NCBI RefSeq assembly: GCF_013415905.1
Contig: NZ_CP058909.1
Coordinates: 2,852,001 to 2,916,000 of the forward strand
Source of the DNA: Halosimplex pelagicum
Lineage (GTDB): Archaea > Halobacteriota > Halobacteria > Halobacteriales > Haloarculaceae
Direction: 5' to 3'
DNA: 64,000 nt
Positions 27,124-36,897 of the stretch are shown one piece after another. Position 1 is the stretch's first letter, and each line of letters opens with the position of its first letter. Made by a program: the position numbers and the translations under genes. The notes beneath the pieces are model-generated. The model was not told the origin of the DNA and made no database searches. It was given only the letters and a program-made list of their open reading frames with translations.

Positions 27124-28107
27124 GTGCTGACTGTGGCCACCGCGGTCCCCGGGTCCGACGGCGGCGCCGACGAGTGCCTGCGAGCGGTCCGCGGCGTGAC
27201 CCTGCCCGACCGCGTCGCGGCGCTGGCCGACGGCTACGACCGCCACTTCGAGGAGCGCGACCGCTTCCTCTGGCGGTGGGTCTACGCCCTGCTCCCGTCG
27301 TTCACGCTCTCGACCGTCGACGAGGCCCACGCCGCGCACGTCCGCGAGCAGAAGACGCTCCTCACGATGTACGTGACGGTGCTCGACGACCTGGTCGAAC
27401 ACCGCGGCGACCGGGCGACCTTCCGGGAGGCACGCCGACTGGCCTGCGACACGGTCGCGCCCGACCCCGAGCGGGCGGCCGTCGACCCCGAGACGTTCGC
27501 GTTCGTCGAGCGCCTCTGGACCGAGTTCGAGGACGGACTGGCGGGGGCGCCGCGCCGCGCGGAGTTCGCCGACCACTTCGCCTACGACTTCCGCCAGACC
27601 GCCGACGCCATGGAGTACAGCGCGCTCGTCAGCGACACGCCGCACATGGCGAACCTGGCGGGGACGACCCGCTACGGCGCGCACAACATGGTGATGTTCC
27701 CTTACGCCGACGTGGACCTGATGTTCTCGCCGGCCTTCGACCGCCGCGACCTGGGCGCCCTCCGCGACACGCTCTGGGACCTCCAGGAGATGGCCCGCAT
27801 CGGCAACTGGCTCACGACCTGGGAACGGGAGGTGCTCGAAGACGACTTCTCTGCGGGCGTCGTCGTCGCCGCCGTCGAGGAGGGCGTCGTCTCCCCCGAG
27901 GAACTGGCCGCGAGCGAGGAGCCGGCCGCCGTCGTCGAGGCGATCCGCGAGAGCGGCCTGGAAGAGCGGTTCCGCCGGCGTTGGCAGCGGATCTACGACG
28001 GCGTGCGCTCCCGCGACGCCGACGCCGAGAGCGTCGACGTCGACGGCCTCGTCGCCGGTATGGAGACCGTCTTCGAGTACCACCTCGCCAGCAAGGGGCT
28101 GAAGTAG
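27124..28107 (+). CDS. Probable class I terpenoid-synthase-fold protein
   Basis: A 327-residue, mostly helical protein (GTG at 27124; GTG at 27133 is equally possible, no ATG nearby). Residues 87-92 read LDDLVE, an aspartate-rich metal motif; residues 228-236 read NWLTTWERE, which fits the NSE consensus (N/D)xxx(S/T)xxxE. The spacing of 140 residues is what class I terpene synthases show, and Arg183 lies 45 residues before the Asn, the place of the pyrophosphate-sensing Arg. The second Asp of the NDxxS form is replaced by Trp. The family is inferred from motifs; I did not recognise the protein by overall similarity. Catalysis of prenyl diphosphate cyclisation or hydrolysis is therefore a hypothesis. 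Confidence 0.6.
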   Translation: MLTVATAVPGSDGGADECLRAVRGVTLPDRVAALADGYDRHFEERDRFLWRWVYALLPSFTLSTVDEAHAAHVREQKTLLTMYVTVLDDLVEHRGDRATFREARRLACDTVAPDPERAAVDPETFAFVERLWTEFEDGLAGAPRRAEFADHFAYDFRQTADAMEYSALVSDTPHMANLAGTTRYGAHNMVMFPYADVDLMFSPAFDRRDLGALRDTLWDLQEMARIGNWLTTWEREVLEDDFSAGVVVAAVEEGVVSPEELAASEEPAAVVEAIRESGLEERFRRRWQRIYDGVRSRDADAESVDVDGLVAGMETVFEYHLASKGLK

Positions 28108-28200
28108 CGGCGGTCCGCGGTCCCGCGTTCTCCGGGCGGGTACGTTCAGTACAGCCACCGCGAGCAGCCGCCCGAAACCCACGACGGATCGGAAGTTAAC

Positions 28201-28210
28201 GCATATATCC
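28201..28210 (+). promoter_or_regulatory. TATA box of tfs
   Basis: GCATATATCC lies 25-34 bases before the tfs ATG at 28235, a near-ideal archaeal TATA element for a leaderless transcript. Confidence 0.65.
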
Positions 28211-28234
28211 GACGGTCGTGTTCCCCCACCCACT

Positions 28235-28552
28235 ATGCGATTCTGTGACGAGTGTGGCTCGATGATGCACACGGAGGGCGACACGTGGGTGTGTCGCTCC
28301 TGTGAGAACGAGGAGCCGCGGGACTCGCAAGCGGAAGCGGCGATGGAGACCCGGGACGGACAGCGGGACGACGGGGCGCCCGCCGTGGCCGACGCGACTC
28401 AGGACTCCGCCGAGACGATGCAGGAGCCCTGTCCGGCCGAGGACTGCGACAGCGACCGGGCCTACTACGAGATGCTACCGAAGCCGGGCGGCTCCTACGA
28501 GGTCCGGCTGTTCACCTGCGTCGACTGTGGCCACAAGTGGCGCGAGTCCTGA
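28235..28552 (+). CDS. tfs: Transcription elongation factor S (TFS/RPB9-TFIIS-like)
   Basis: At 105 residues it has an N-terminal zinc ribbon (CDECGSMM ... CRSCEN, residues 4-24) and a C-terminal TFIIS-type ribbon (CPAEDCDSD ... FTCVDCGHKWRES). TFS binds RNA polymerase and stimulates transcript cleavage in backtracked complexes. In the usual catalytic hairpin the tip carries Asp-Glu; here the corresponding place reads MLPKPGGSYEVR, without the classic RSADEP, so cleavage activity may be altered or this may be the RPB9-like paralogue type. The linker is acidic and low-complexity, typical of Halobacteria. Confidence 0.88.
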   Translation: MRFCDECGSMMHTEGDTWVCRSCENEEPRDSQAEAAMETRDGQRDDGAPAVADATQDSAETMQEPCPAEDCDSDRAYYEMLPKPGGSYEVRLFTCVDCGHKWRES

Positions 28553-28642
28553 CGGCGCGTCTCGCGAACCCCGCAGATCGAACCGACCACACCGACCGCC
28601 CTCGCCCGAACCCTTATGCGCGCTCCGGCAATATTTGCGAGC

Positions 28643-30343
28643 ATGTTCGACGACGACGACCTCGCCGCGATCCGCGAGGGCCGCGAGGAGTGGGAGGACG
28701 AGAGCCTCGATCCCGTCCTCGACGGCTACGGCGAACGGTCGGAGCGGTTCGCCACCGTCTCCAACCACGAGGTCGACCGCCTCTACACGCCCGAGGACGT
28801 GGCGGACCTGGACTACGACGAGGACCTGGGCTTTCCGGGGGAGCCGCCCTACACCCGCGGCGTCTACCCGACGATGTACCGCGGGCGGACGTGGACGATG
28901 CGGCAGTTCGCCGGCTTCGGGACGCCGAGCGAGACCAACGAGCGCTTCCACTACCTCATCGACGAGGGCCAGACCGGCCTCTCGACGGCGTTCGACATGC
29001 CGTCGCTGATGGGCCTGGACAGCGACGACCCGATGAGCGACGGCGAGGTGGGCCGAGAGGGCGTCGCCGTCGACACGCTGCGGGACATGGAGATCATCTT
29101 CGACGGCATCGACGTGAGCGAGGTCTCCACTTCCTTCACCATCAACCCGAGCGCGCCCGTGATCTACGCGATGTACGTCGCCATCGCCGACCAGCAGGGG
29201 GTCCCCCGCGAGGAGATCCGGGGCACCCTCCAGAACGACATGCTCAAGGAATTCATCGCCCAGAAGGAGTGGGTCGTGCCGCCCCGTCCCTCGCTGGATA
29301 TCGTCGTCGACACCGTCGAGTTTGCCGTCGAGCAGACCCCGAAGTTCAAACCGATCTCGGTCTCGGGCTATCACATCCGCGAGGCCGGGTCGACGGCGGT
29401 CCAGGAACTCGCCTTCACGCTGGCGGATGGGCTGGCCTACGTCGAGGCCTGCGAGGAGCGCGGTATGGACGTGGACGAGTTCGCCCCCCAACTCTCCTTT
29501 TTCTTCAACTCCCACAACTCGATCTTCGAGGAGGTCGCGAAGTTCCGGGCCGGCCGGCGGATCTGGGCGAACCTGATGGCGGAGTGGTACGGCGCCGAGG
29601 CCGACGCGAGCCGGGCGATGAAGTTCCACACCCAGACGGCCGGCCAGTCGCTGACGGCCCAGCAGCCGCTGAACAACGTCGTCCGCGTCACGATCCAGGC
29701 GCTCGCCGGGGTGCTGGGCGGCACCCAGAGCCTCCACACCAACAGTTTCGACGAGGCGCTGGCGCTGCCCAGCGAGGACGCGGTGCGGGTCGCGCTGCGC
29801 ACCCAGCAGATCATCGCCGAGGAGTCCGGCGCCGCCGACATCGTCGACCCGCTGGGCGGCAGTTTCGCCGTCGAGGCGCTGACCGACGAGGTCGAGGCCG
29901 AGGCGATGGAGTACATCCGGGAGATCCGCGAGATGGGCGACGGATCGATGCGCGAGGGGGTCCTGACGGGCATCGACGAGGGGTACTTCCACCGGGAGAT
30001 ACAGGACTCGGCCTACGAGTACCAGGAGCGCGTCGAGGACGGCGAGGAGGTCGTCGTCGGCGTCAACGCCTACACCGTCGCGGAGGACACCGAACCGGAG
30101 ACGCTGCGGGTCGACGAGGCGGTCCAGGAACGGCAGCGCGACCGGCTCGCCGAAGTGAAAGCCGACCGCGACGACGAAGCGGTCGAGGACGCGCTCGCGG
30201 CGCTGGACGACGCCATCGAGAACGACGAGAACGTGATGCCCGCTATCGTCGACGCGGTCGAGGTCTACGCGACGATGGGCGAGATCATGGACCGCTTCGA
30301 GACCTACCACGGAAGCTACCGGGAGTCGATCGGCGTCGCCTGA
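28643..30343 (+). CDS. Methylmalonyl-CoA mutase, large (catalytic) subunit
   Basis: The enzyme interconverts methylmalonyl-CoA and succinyl-CoA with adenosylcobalamin. The 566-residue product has the substrate-barrel signatures TRGVYPTMYRGRTWTMRQFA, GTPSETNERFHYLI, GLSTAFDMPSLMGLDSDDP and LLxA-like AQQPLNNVVRVT. The cobalamin-binding domain (DxHxxG) is absent, as in archaeal mutases where it is a separate small subunit; none lies next to this gene. The ATG at 28643 is chosen over 28616 because a TATA-like CCTTATGCG lies near -28 from it and overlaps the upstream ATG. Together with acyl-CoA dehydrogenase it suggests propionyl-CoA/odd-chain metabolism. Confidence 0.93.
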   Translation: MFDDDDLAAIREGREEWEDESLDPVLDGYGERSERFATVSNHEVDRLYTPEDVADLDYDEDLGFPGEPPYTRGVYPTMYRGRTWTMRQFAGFGTPSETNERFHYLIDEGQTGLSTAFDMPSLMGLDSDDPMSDGEVGREGVAVDTLRDMEIIFDGIDVSEVSTSFTINPSAPVIYAMYVAIADQQGVPREEIRGTLQNDMLKEFIAQKEWVVPPRPSLDIVVDTVEFAVEQTPKFKPISVSGYHIREAGSTAVQELAFTLADGLAYVEACEERGMDVDEFAPQLSFFFNSHNSIFEEVAKFRAGRRIWANLMAEWYGAEADASRAMKFHTQTAGQSLTAQQPLNNVVRVTIQALAGVLGGTQSLHTNSFDEALALPSEDAVRVALRTQQIIAEESGAADIVDPLGGSFAVEALTDEVEAEAMEYIREIREMGDGSMREGVLTGIDEGYFHREIQDSAYEYQERVEDGEEVVVGVNAYTVAEDTEPETLRVDEAVQERQRDRLAEVKADRDDEAVEDALAALDDAIENDENVMPAIVDAVEVYATMGEIMDRFETYHGSYRESIGVA

Positions 30344-30379
30344 CCGGGAGCGCCTGCGGACGGTCCGGGAAACCGCCCC

Positions 30380-31237
30380 TCAGAGCACGTCCTTGTTCAC
30401 GAACAGCAGATAGCCGACGACGGGGACGACGACCAGCCAGACGGCCAGCGCGGCGACGGCGTACCACTCGGAGACGGCGAGGTAGTCGACCTCGGCCGCC
30501 TGCGGGTTGGTGATCAGCGGGTGGAACTGGTCGCCGTTGAACAGCACGTTCACCAGTTTCACGTAGGCGTTCAGCGGGTCCAGCCGGCCGAGGTAGAAGT
30601 ACCACTCGGGGTACGGTCGGATACCCAGTTCGCCGTCGGGGCGGGTGAGGTAGAGGCCGCCCCACTGCATGACGGGCCACAGGCCGCGGAAGAGCACGTA
30701 GGTGGAGATGATCCCGGTCGTCACCTGCGTCTCGGAGTCGAGCACCGCCGAGAGCGCGAGGCCGACGCCGACGAACAGCAGGCCGAACGCCAGCGTCGCG
30801 ACGACGAACAGGAGGAAGGCGACGGCGTCGGGCTCGCGGAGGATCCCGAAGCCGACGGCGCCGACGACGAGGAGGCCGACCGCCGTCGCGGCCGAGAGCA
30901 GCAGCGACCGGCTGCAGTACTTCCCCAGGTAGGCGTCGAACCGGGAGTTCGGGAGCCCGAGCAGGAACCGGACCGACCCGCTCTCGCGTTCCTGGATGAT
31001 CGCGCCGTAGCTGCCGAGCATCGCGATGAAGGGGAGGATCACCGAGAGGAGGCTCCCGACGAGCAGCATGACGGTGTCGAACGTCGGCGCCTGGCCGCCC
31101 GGCGAGGAGACGTGCGCCAGGGCGACGAGGATGGCGATGCCGGCGGTGAACGCGAACATCGTCGCGGCGACGCCCTGGCCCAGCCGCGACCGGCGCACGC
31201 CCAGCAGGTCGTCGCTCATGACGGTTCGCCAGCTCAT
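30380..31237 (-). CDS. ABC-2 type transporter permease (NosY-like)
   Basis: The 285-residue protein has six hydrophobic helices and starts with a cytoplasmic leader ending in RRSRLGQGVAATMFAF. Phrases such as IIQERESGSVRFLLGLPNSR mark the permease family of exporters that is linked to NosY and gliding-type GldF proteins. Its ATG overlaps the stop of the ATP-binding gene by four bases. It is convergent with the mutase gene. Confidence 0.88.
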   Translation of the reverse strand: MSWRTVMSDDLLGVRRSRLGQGVAATMFAFTAGIAILVALAHVSSPGGQAPTFDTVMLLVGSLLSVILPFIAMLGSYGAIIQERESGSVRFLLGLPNSRFDAYLGKYCSRSLLLSAATAVGLLVVGAVGFGILREPDAVAFLLFVVATLAFGLLFVGVGLALSAVLDSETQVTTGIISTYVLFRGLWPVMQWGGLYLTRPDGELGIRPYPEWYFYLGRLDPLNAYVKLVNVLFNGDQFHPLITNPQAAEVDYLAVSEWYAVAALAVWLVVVPVVGYLLFVNKDVL

Positions 31238-32202
31238 GCCTCTCCCTCCGCGGGCGCCTCGGCGCCGTCCCGGGTTCCGTCCCGCCGTCCCTCCCGCGGA
31301 CCGAGCGTCGCCACCTCGAAGATCTCCTCCAGCGAGGGGTCGTCGGTCGTGAAGTCCGCGAAGCCGACGCCGGCTCGCTCTACCGCGTTGAGCGCCCGGA
31401 GTTTCGCGTCGCCGCCCCGGGCCGAGACGAGGACCTGGTTGTCGGTCGCCTCGACCTCCTCGACGCCGTCGATCCCGCGGAGGTCGGCGAGCAGCGACTC
31501 GGGGGCCGCCCGCTCGACGGTGACGGTGACGGTCGCGGCGTCCAGTTGCGCCCGGAGGTCGGTGACGCTGCCCTCGGTGACCATCTTCCCGTCTTTGAGG
31601 ATGCCGACGCGGTCACAGACGGCCTCGACCTGGTCGATGAGGTGACTGGAGAAGAAGACGGTCGCGCCCCGCCTGTTCTCCTCGCGGATCACGTCGCGCA
31701 GCTCGCGAGTGCCGTTGGGGTCCAGTCCCGTCGAGGGCTCGTCGAGCACGAGCAGGTCGGGGTCGCCGACCAGCGCCATGCCGATGGCCATGCGCTGGCG
31801 CATCCCCTTGGAGAAGCCGCCGGCCTTGCGGTCGGCGGCCTCGGGGATGCCGACGCGTTCGAGGATCGCGTCGGGGTCGTCGTCGGCCCCCTTCGCGCGA
31901 ATGGCCCGCTCGACGTGTTCGCGCGCGGTTATCCGCTCGTAGACGCCGTAGCCTTCCAGCAGGGCGCCGGTGCGCTGGCGGATCGCCTTGCTCTCGGCCT
32001 GGGCGTCGTGGCCGAACACGCGGGCCGACCCGGCGGAGGGCTGGGTGAACCCCAGCAGGATGTTGATCGTCGTCGACTTCCCGGCGCCGTTCGGGCCGAG
32101 AAAGCCGAATATCTCGCCCTCCGGGACCGAGAAGGACAGGTCGTCGAGGGCGGTCACGTCACTGAATCGCTTGGTCAGGTTCGATATCTCGATGGCGGAC
32201 AT
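31234..32202 (-). CDS. ABC-2 type transporter ATP-binding protein
   Basis: A 322-residue ATPase with Walker A FGLLGPNGAGKST-type sequence (here FLGPNGAGKSTTINI, about 34-48), signature FSKGMRQRMAIG, Walker B LLVLDEPSTGLDPNG and FSSHLIDQVE. A C-terminal accessory domain (about 220-300) and an acidic tail follow. It forms an operon with the downstream permease, a second ABC-2 exporter in this window distinct from that at 24.7 kb. Substrate unknown. Confidence 0.92.
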   Translation of the reverse strand: MSAIEISNLTKRFSDVTALDDLSFSVPEGEIFGFLGPNGAGKSTTINILLGFTQPSAGSARVFGHDAQAESKAIRQRTGALLEGYGVYERITAREHVERAIRAKGADDDPDAILERVGIPEAADRKAGGFSKGMRQRMAIGMALVGDPDLLVLDEPSTGLDPNGTRELRDVIREENRRGATVFFSSHLIDQVEAVCDRVGILKDGKMVTEGSVTDLRAQLDAATVTVTVERAAPESLLADLRGIDGVEEVEATDNQVLVSARGGDAKLRALNAVERAGVGFADFTTDDPSLEEIFEVATLGPREGRRDGTRDGAEAPAEGEA

Positions 32203-32438
32203 GGGTGGAGGGTGGACGGCGGGAACCGCGTCCTACCGGTGGCTCCGCCGGGCGACTGATAAACGTACCGCCAGGCCCCGTCGCTCACGCCCGCGGCGGA
32301 TCGGCGCGGTCTCGATCCGCCCCCGACGATCGCGCGGCGAGATCTCTGCCGATACGCCGTCATTCAGCCGATACGAACCTTTCTCACGGAGGAAATTTCG
32401 ACGGCAGACCGACGGTCCGAACGGCGTTCGGCTGTCAC

Positions 32439-32450
32439 TTTTTATAATTA
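32439..32450 (+). promoter_or_regulatory. TATA box of the amino acid/urea import operon
   Basis: TTTTTATAATTA is the most AT-rich block in the region and lies about 40-50 bases before the binding-protein ATG at 32490. It gives a short leader of perhaps 15-20 bases, which contains GGAGGT at 32468-32473. Confidence 0.65.
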
Positions 32451-32489
32451 TGCACAACTATTATGAGGGAGGTCATCCCCTGATAGAGC

Positions 32490-33866
32490 ATGTCACACGA
32501 TGACAGTACAGTGTCGCGGCGTGGGTTGATGAAACGAGCGGGCGCGGCGAGTGCCGTCGGGCTGGCGGGTCTGGCCGGGTGTACCGAAGGCGGCGACGGT
32601 GGCGGTGGCGGTGGCGGCGACGGTGGTGACGGCACCGACTACCCGTCGCTCGGGAACTTCCCGATCGACGGCGACACCGCGACGTTCGGGTTCAACGTCC
32701 CCACGTCGGGGCCGTACTCCTCGGAGGGCGAGGACGAACTGCGGGCCTACGAACTGGCCGTCGAACACCTCAACAACGGCGGCGGCTGGGTCGACGAGTG
32801 GGACGACCTGTCGGGCGACGGCGTGCTGGGCTACGAGATCGACTACGTGGAGGGCGACACGAACACGGACGCCTCGACGGCCGAACAGTCGGCCTCCCGG
32901 ATGATCGACCGCGACGGCGTCATCATGTTCGCTGGCGGCTCCTCCTCGGCGGTCGCGATCGCCCAGCAGGGCCTGGCCCAGCGCGAGAAGGTGATGTTCA
33001 CCTGCTGTCTCACCCACTCGAACGACACGACCGGCGGGGACTGCGTCCGCTACAGTTTCCGGGAGATGTTCAACGCCTACATGACCGGCCAGGCGCTGAC
33101 CCCCGTGGTCACCGAGGAGTACGGCGACGACCTGGACTTCTACCAGCTGTACGCCGACTACTCGTGGGGCCAGACCGTCCAGGAGTCGATGAAGATGTTC
33201 TTCGAGGACGCCGGCTGGAACCAGGTCGAGAGCGTCGCGACGCCGCTGGACACCAGCGACTTCTCGTCGTACCTCTCGGAGGCCCAGAGCTCGGGCGCCG
33301 ACGTGCTGTTCCTCGACCACTACGGGCTGGACGGCGCGAACTCCCTGACCGACGCCATCGACGCCGGCATCGACGAGGACATGGAGATCGTGATGCCGCT
33401 GTACAACCGCCCGATGGCCGAGGCCGCCAGCGGGGCCATCGACGGCATCTACGGCACCATCGCCTGGGACTCCCAGATCGACAACGAGCCCTCCAACAGT
33501 TTCACCGAGTTCTTCGGCGAGGCGTACGACGGGCGGCTCCCCTCCGGACCGGCCCAGTTGGCCTACTCCGGGACGCTCCAGTACGCCGCGGCCGTCGAGC
33601 GCGCCGGCACCTTCTACCCGCCGGAGGTCATCCGGCAGCTGGAGGGCTACGAGTACAGCAACATCGGCATGGGCGAGGAGACGATGCGCGCCTGCGACCA
33701 CCAGGCCCAGCGCGCCATCCCCGTCGTCCGCGGCCTCCCCGAGTCCGAACAGGGCGACGGCAGTTTCTTCGAGATCGTCGACATCACCTCGCGCGACGAC
33801 GTGGGCTACGGCTGCGACGAAGGCCCGGCCGCGGAGTGCGAACTCGGCGACTACGGCGACGAGTGA
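32490..33866 (+). CDS. ABC importer substrate-binding lipoprotein (branched-chain amino acid/urea type)
   Basis: The 458-residue protein starts with a Tat lipoprotein signal: SRRGLMKRAGAASAVGLAGLAGC with the lipobox cysteine near residue 31 (motif longer than shown elsewhere; key parts are the twin Arg and LAGC). A Gly/Asp spacer follows, then a Peripl_BP_6-type domain (FGFNVPTSGPYSSEGEDELR, about 69-88). Its closest look is to UrtA/LivJ and AmiC-type receptors. Several cysteines (TCCLTHSNDTTGGDC) may form disulphides outside the cell. It heads the importer operon with two permeases and two ATPases downstream. Ligand not determinable by eye. Confidence 0.9.
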   Translation: MSHDDSTVSRRGLMKRAGAASAVGLAGLAGCTEGGDGGGGGGGDGGDGTDYPSLGNFPIDGDTATFGFNVPTSGPYSSEGEDELRAYELAVEHLNNGGGWVDEWDDLSGDGVLGYEIDYVEGDTNTDASTAEQSASRMIDRDGVIMFAGGSSSAVAIAQQGLAQREKVMFTCCLTHSNDTTGGDCVRYSFREMFNAYMTGQALTPVVTEEYGDDLDFYQLYADYSWGQTVQESMKMFFEDAGWNQVESVATPLDTSDFSSYLSEAQSSGADVLFLDHYGLDGANSLTDAIDAGIDEDMEIVMPLYNRPMAEAASGAIDGIYGTIAWDSQIDNEPSNSFTEFFGEAYDGRLPSGPAQLAYSGTLQYAAAVERAGTFYPPEVIRQLEGYEYSNIGMGEETMRACDHQAQRAIPVVRGLPESEQGDGSFFEIVDITSRDDVGYGCDEGPAAECELGDYGDE

Positions 33867-33890
33867 CCGCCCGCGCGACTAGGCCCTACA

Positions 33891-33900
33891 GTTATGTACA
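33891..33900 (+). promoter_or_regulatory. Possible internal TATA box
   Basis: GTTATGTACA lies 25-34 bases before an ATG at 33925 that opens a 35-codon ORF. It may start a second transcript covering the permease and ATPase genes. Confidence 0.4.
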
Positions 33901-33924
33901 TGATTCCCGCATCCGCAACACAGA

Positions 33925-34032
33925 ATGAGTGACAATCACACCCAAAACATCGACCGGCCCCGCCGCCGGGCGCCGACCGAAGCGGAACGGCACCCCGGTC
34001 GGCGAGTACCAACCGAGGTGACCGCCGCGTGA
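33925..34032 (+). CDS. 35-residue micro-ORF coupled to livH
   Basis: This short frame encodes a basic peptide (starts MSDNHTQNID, then Arg/Pro-rich). Two facts argue that it may be real: a TATA-like box near -28 from its ATG, and its TGA overlaps the GTG of livH (GTGA), the same coupling used by every other gene pair in the operon. It could be a leader peptide, or a device to bring ribosomes to the GTG start. The basic composition is unusual for a haloarchaeal protein, so a coding role stays uncertain. Confidence 0.4.
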   Translation: MSDNHTQNIDRPRRRAPTEAERHPGRRVPTEVTAA

Positions 34033-35018
34033 GCCTCGTCGGCGAGCTGATCGTCTTGCTCGTCAACGGCCTCCAGACGGGGGCCATCTACGTCCTGCTG
34101 GCGATCGGGCTGTCGATCATCCTCGGGACGCTCAAGTTCGTCAACTTCGCCCACGGGGCGCTGTTCGTCGTCGGCGCCTACGCCGGCCTGCTGATCACCC
34201 AGGAGATATCGATATCGAACGGGAAGCTCGCCGAGTGGGGCTACCCCACGCTGGGACTGGAGTGGGGCTTTTTCGCCGCGCTCGTCATCGTCCCCCTGTT
34301 CGTGTTCGTCGTCGGGCTCGCGATGGAGCGGTTCGTCGCGCGGCCGTTCTACGACCGCCCCGACACCGACCAGATCCTCGTCACCTTCGGGCTCGCGATC
34401 GTCGTCCAGGAGGTCATCCACGCGCTGATCGGCCCCCGGACCTACGGCTACGAGGTCCCCACCTCCGCCTTCGGCCTCCTGCCGATGACGGGCCCGATCG
34501 GCGTCCCGCTGTCGGACGTGACGATCAACGTCTGGCGGCTCTGGGTCATCGCGATCACGGCCGCGCTCGTCATCACCGTCTACGCCATCGTCGAGTACAC
34601 CGACTTCGGGCTGGTCGTCAAGGCCGGGACCCGGGACCCCGAGATGGTCCGGCTGCTCGGCATCAAGATCACCCGCCCGTACCTCGTGATGTTCGGCATC
34701 GGCGCCGCGCTCGCGGGGATCGCCGGCGTCGTCGGCGGCCCGCTGCAGAACATCAACCCCGAGATCGGGATGACGATCCTCGTCCCGGCGTTCCTGACCG
34801 TCGTCATCGGCGGCGTCGGCTCGATCCGAGGGGCGGTCCTCGGTGGGACGCTCATCGGGATGGTCCAGGTGACGCTCATCTCGCTCGGGAGCGTCGGGGT
34901 CGGCGGGTTCACCGTCAACTTCAGCCCCTGGTCCCAGGTGGGCATCTACGTGCTCGCCGTGATCGTCCTGCTGACGCGGCCACAGGGACTGCTCGGCTCC
35001 GAGGAGGTGACGACATGA
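34029..35018 (+). CDS. livH: Branched-chain amino acid/urea-type ABC permease 1
   Basis: A 329-residue permease of the LivH/UrtB family with eight or so membrane helices. The family segment FVNFAHGALFVVGAYAGLL lies at about residues 38-56, and the cytoplasmic EAA-like loop around RLLGIKITRPYLVMFGIGAALAG. The C-terminus reads VIGGVGSIRGAVLGG and TRPQGLLG, both typical. Start GTG overlaps the micro-ORF stop; stop overlaps the ATG of livM. Confidence 0.93.
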   Translation: MSLVGELIVLLVNGLQTGAIYVLLAIGLSIILGTLKFVNFAHGALFVVGAYAGLLITQEISISNGKLAEWGYPTLGLEWGFFAALVIVPLFVFVVGLAMERFVARPFYDRPDTDQILVTFGLAIVVQEVIHALIGPRTYGYEVPTSAFGLLPMTGPIGVPLSDVTINVWRLWVIAITAALVITVYAIVEYTDFGLVVKAGTRDPEMVRLLGIKITRPYLVMFGIGAALAGIAGVVGGPLQNINPEIGMTILVPAFLTVVIGGVGSIRGAVLGGTLIGMVQVTLISLGSVGVGGFTVNFSPWSQVGIYVLAVIVLLTRPQGLLGSEEVTT

Positions 35019-36135
35019 GCGACGAGGTCAAGTCCGCCGAGACGGGCGAGCCCGCCGAGGTCGACCGCTCGCCGTCGCCGTACGACCGGTGGCTCGCCGT
35101 CCGCGAGCGCGAGGTGACCGTCGCCGCCCTCACGTTCCTCGGCGTCTTCCTCGCGCCGTTCGTCCTCGTCGCCCTCCCCGAGATGCTCGGGATCCCGACC
35201 CAGTACGTCTGGTACCGGAGCCTGGTCACCCTGGCGCTCATCTGGGGCATCTTCGCCATCGGGTACGACCTCCTGCTGGGTTTCACGGGTCTGCTATCCT
35301 TCGGCCACGCGATGTTCTGGGGCGTGGCCGCCTACGCGGCGGGCATCTTCAGCGCCAACGTCACCGGCAGCCCCATCGCGATGATCCTCGTCGGCACGAC
35401 CGTCTCGGTGTTGCTCGCGTGGGTCATCGGCTGGATCTCCCTGCGCCGGGGCGGCATCTACTTCGCCATCCTCACGCTGGCGTTCGGGCAGATGATCTAC
35501 TACATCTTCCTGTCGCCGCTCGGCTGGCTGACCGGCGGGGAGAACGGGTTCAACGAGGTCGCCGTCGACCCGCTGCTGGGCTTCCTGCCGCTGGGCGCGG
35601 AGGTCGCCGTCGTCCCCGATATCCTCGTCGAGACGTGGATGTACGTCTTCGTCGGTCTCGCGGCCGTCCTGGCCGTCGTCGTCGCCAACCGGGTCCTCAA
35701 CTCCCCGTACGGGATCGTCCTGCGGGCGGTCCGCGAGAACGAACAGCGCGCCGAGTTCGTCGGCCTGAACGTCTGGCGCTACAAGCTCATGGCGTTCGTC
35801 ATCTCGGGCGCCTTCGCCGGCGTGGCCGGGAGCCTCTACGTCATCCAGCGCTCGTTCGTCCCCATCGAGAACACCCTCAACTGGACCGTCAGCGGCGAGA
35901 TCGTCATCATGACCGTGCTGGGCGGCGTCGGATCGCTGTTCGGTCCGATACTCGGCGCCGGCCTGTACATGTACGTCGCCAACATCGTCAGCGGGATGCC
36001 GGGGATCGGCCACTTCTGGCACATGATCCTCGGGCTCGTGTTCGTCTTCGTCGTCGTCCTCCTGCCCGACGGCATCTGGGGCGGCATCACATGGCTCCGC
36101 GAGCGCGTCGGCGACGCGCTGGGAGGTGACGAGCG

Positions 36136-36139
<4 letters not shown>
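35015..36139 (+). CDS. livM: Branched-chain amino acid/urea-type ABC permease 2
   Basis: The 374-residue LivM/UrtC-type permease begins with an acidic cytoplasmic leader of about 40 residues, then about nine helices. Characteristic stretches are YDLLLGFTGLLSFGHAMFWG, LRRGGIYFAILTLAFGQM, VGLNVWRYKLMAFVISGAFAGVAG and MTVLGGVGSLFGPILGA. The ATG sits eight bases after a GAGGAGGTGA ribosome site and overlaps the livH stop. It forms the heterodimeric pore with LivH. Confidence 0.93.
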
Positions 36140-36893
<754 letters not shown>

Positions 36894-36897
<4 letters not shown>

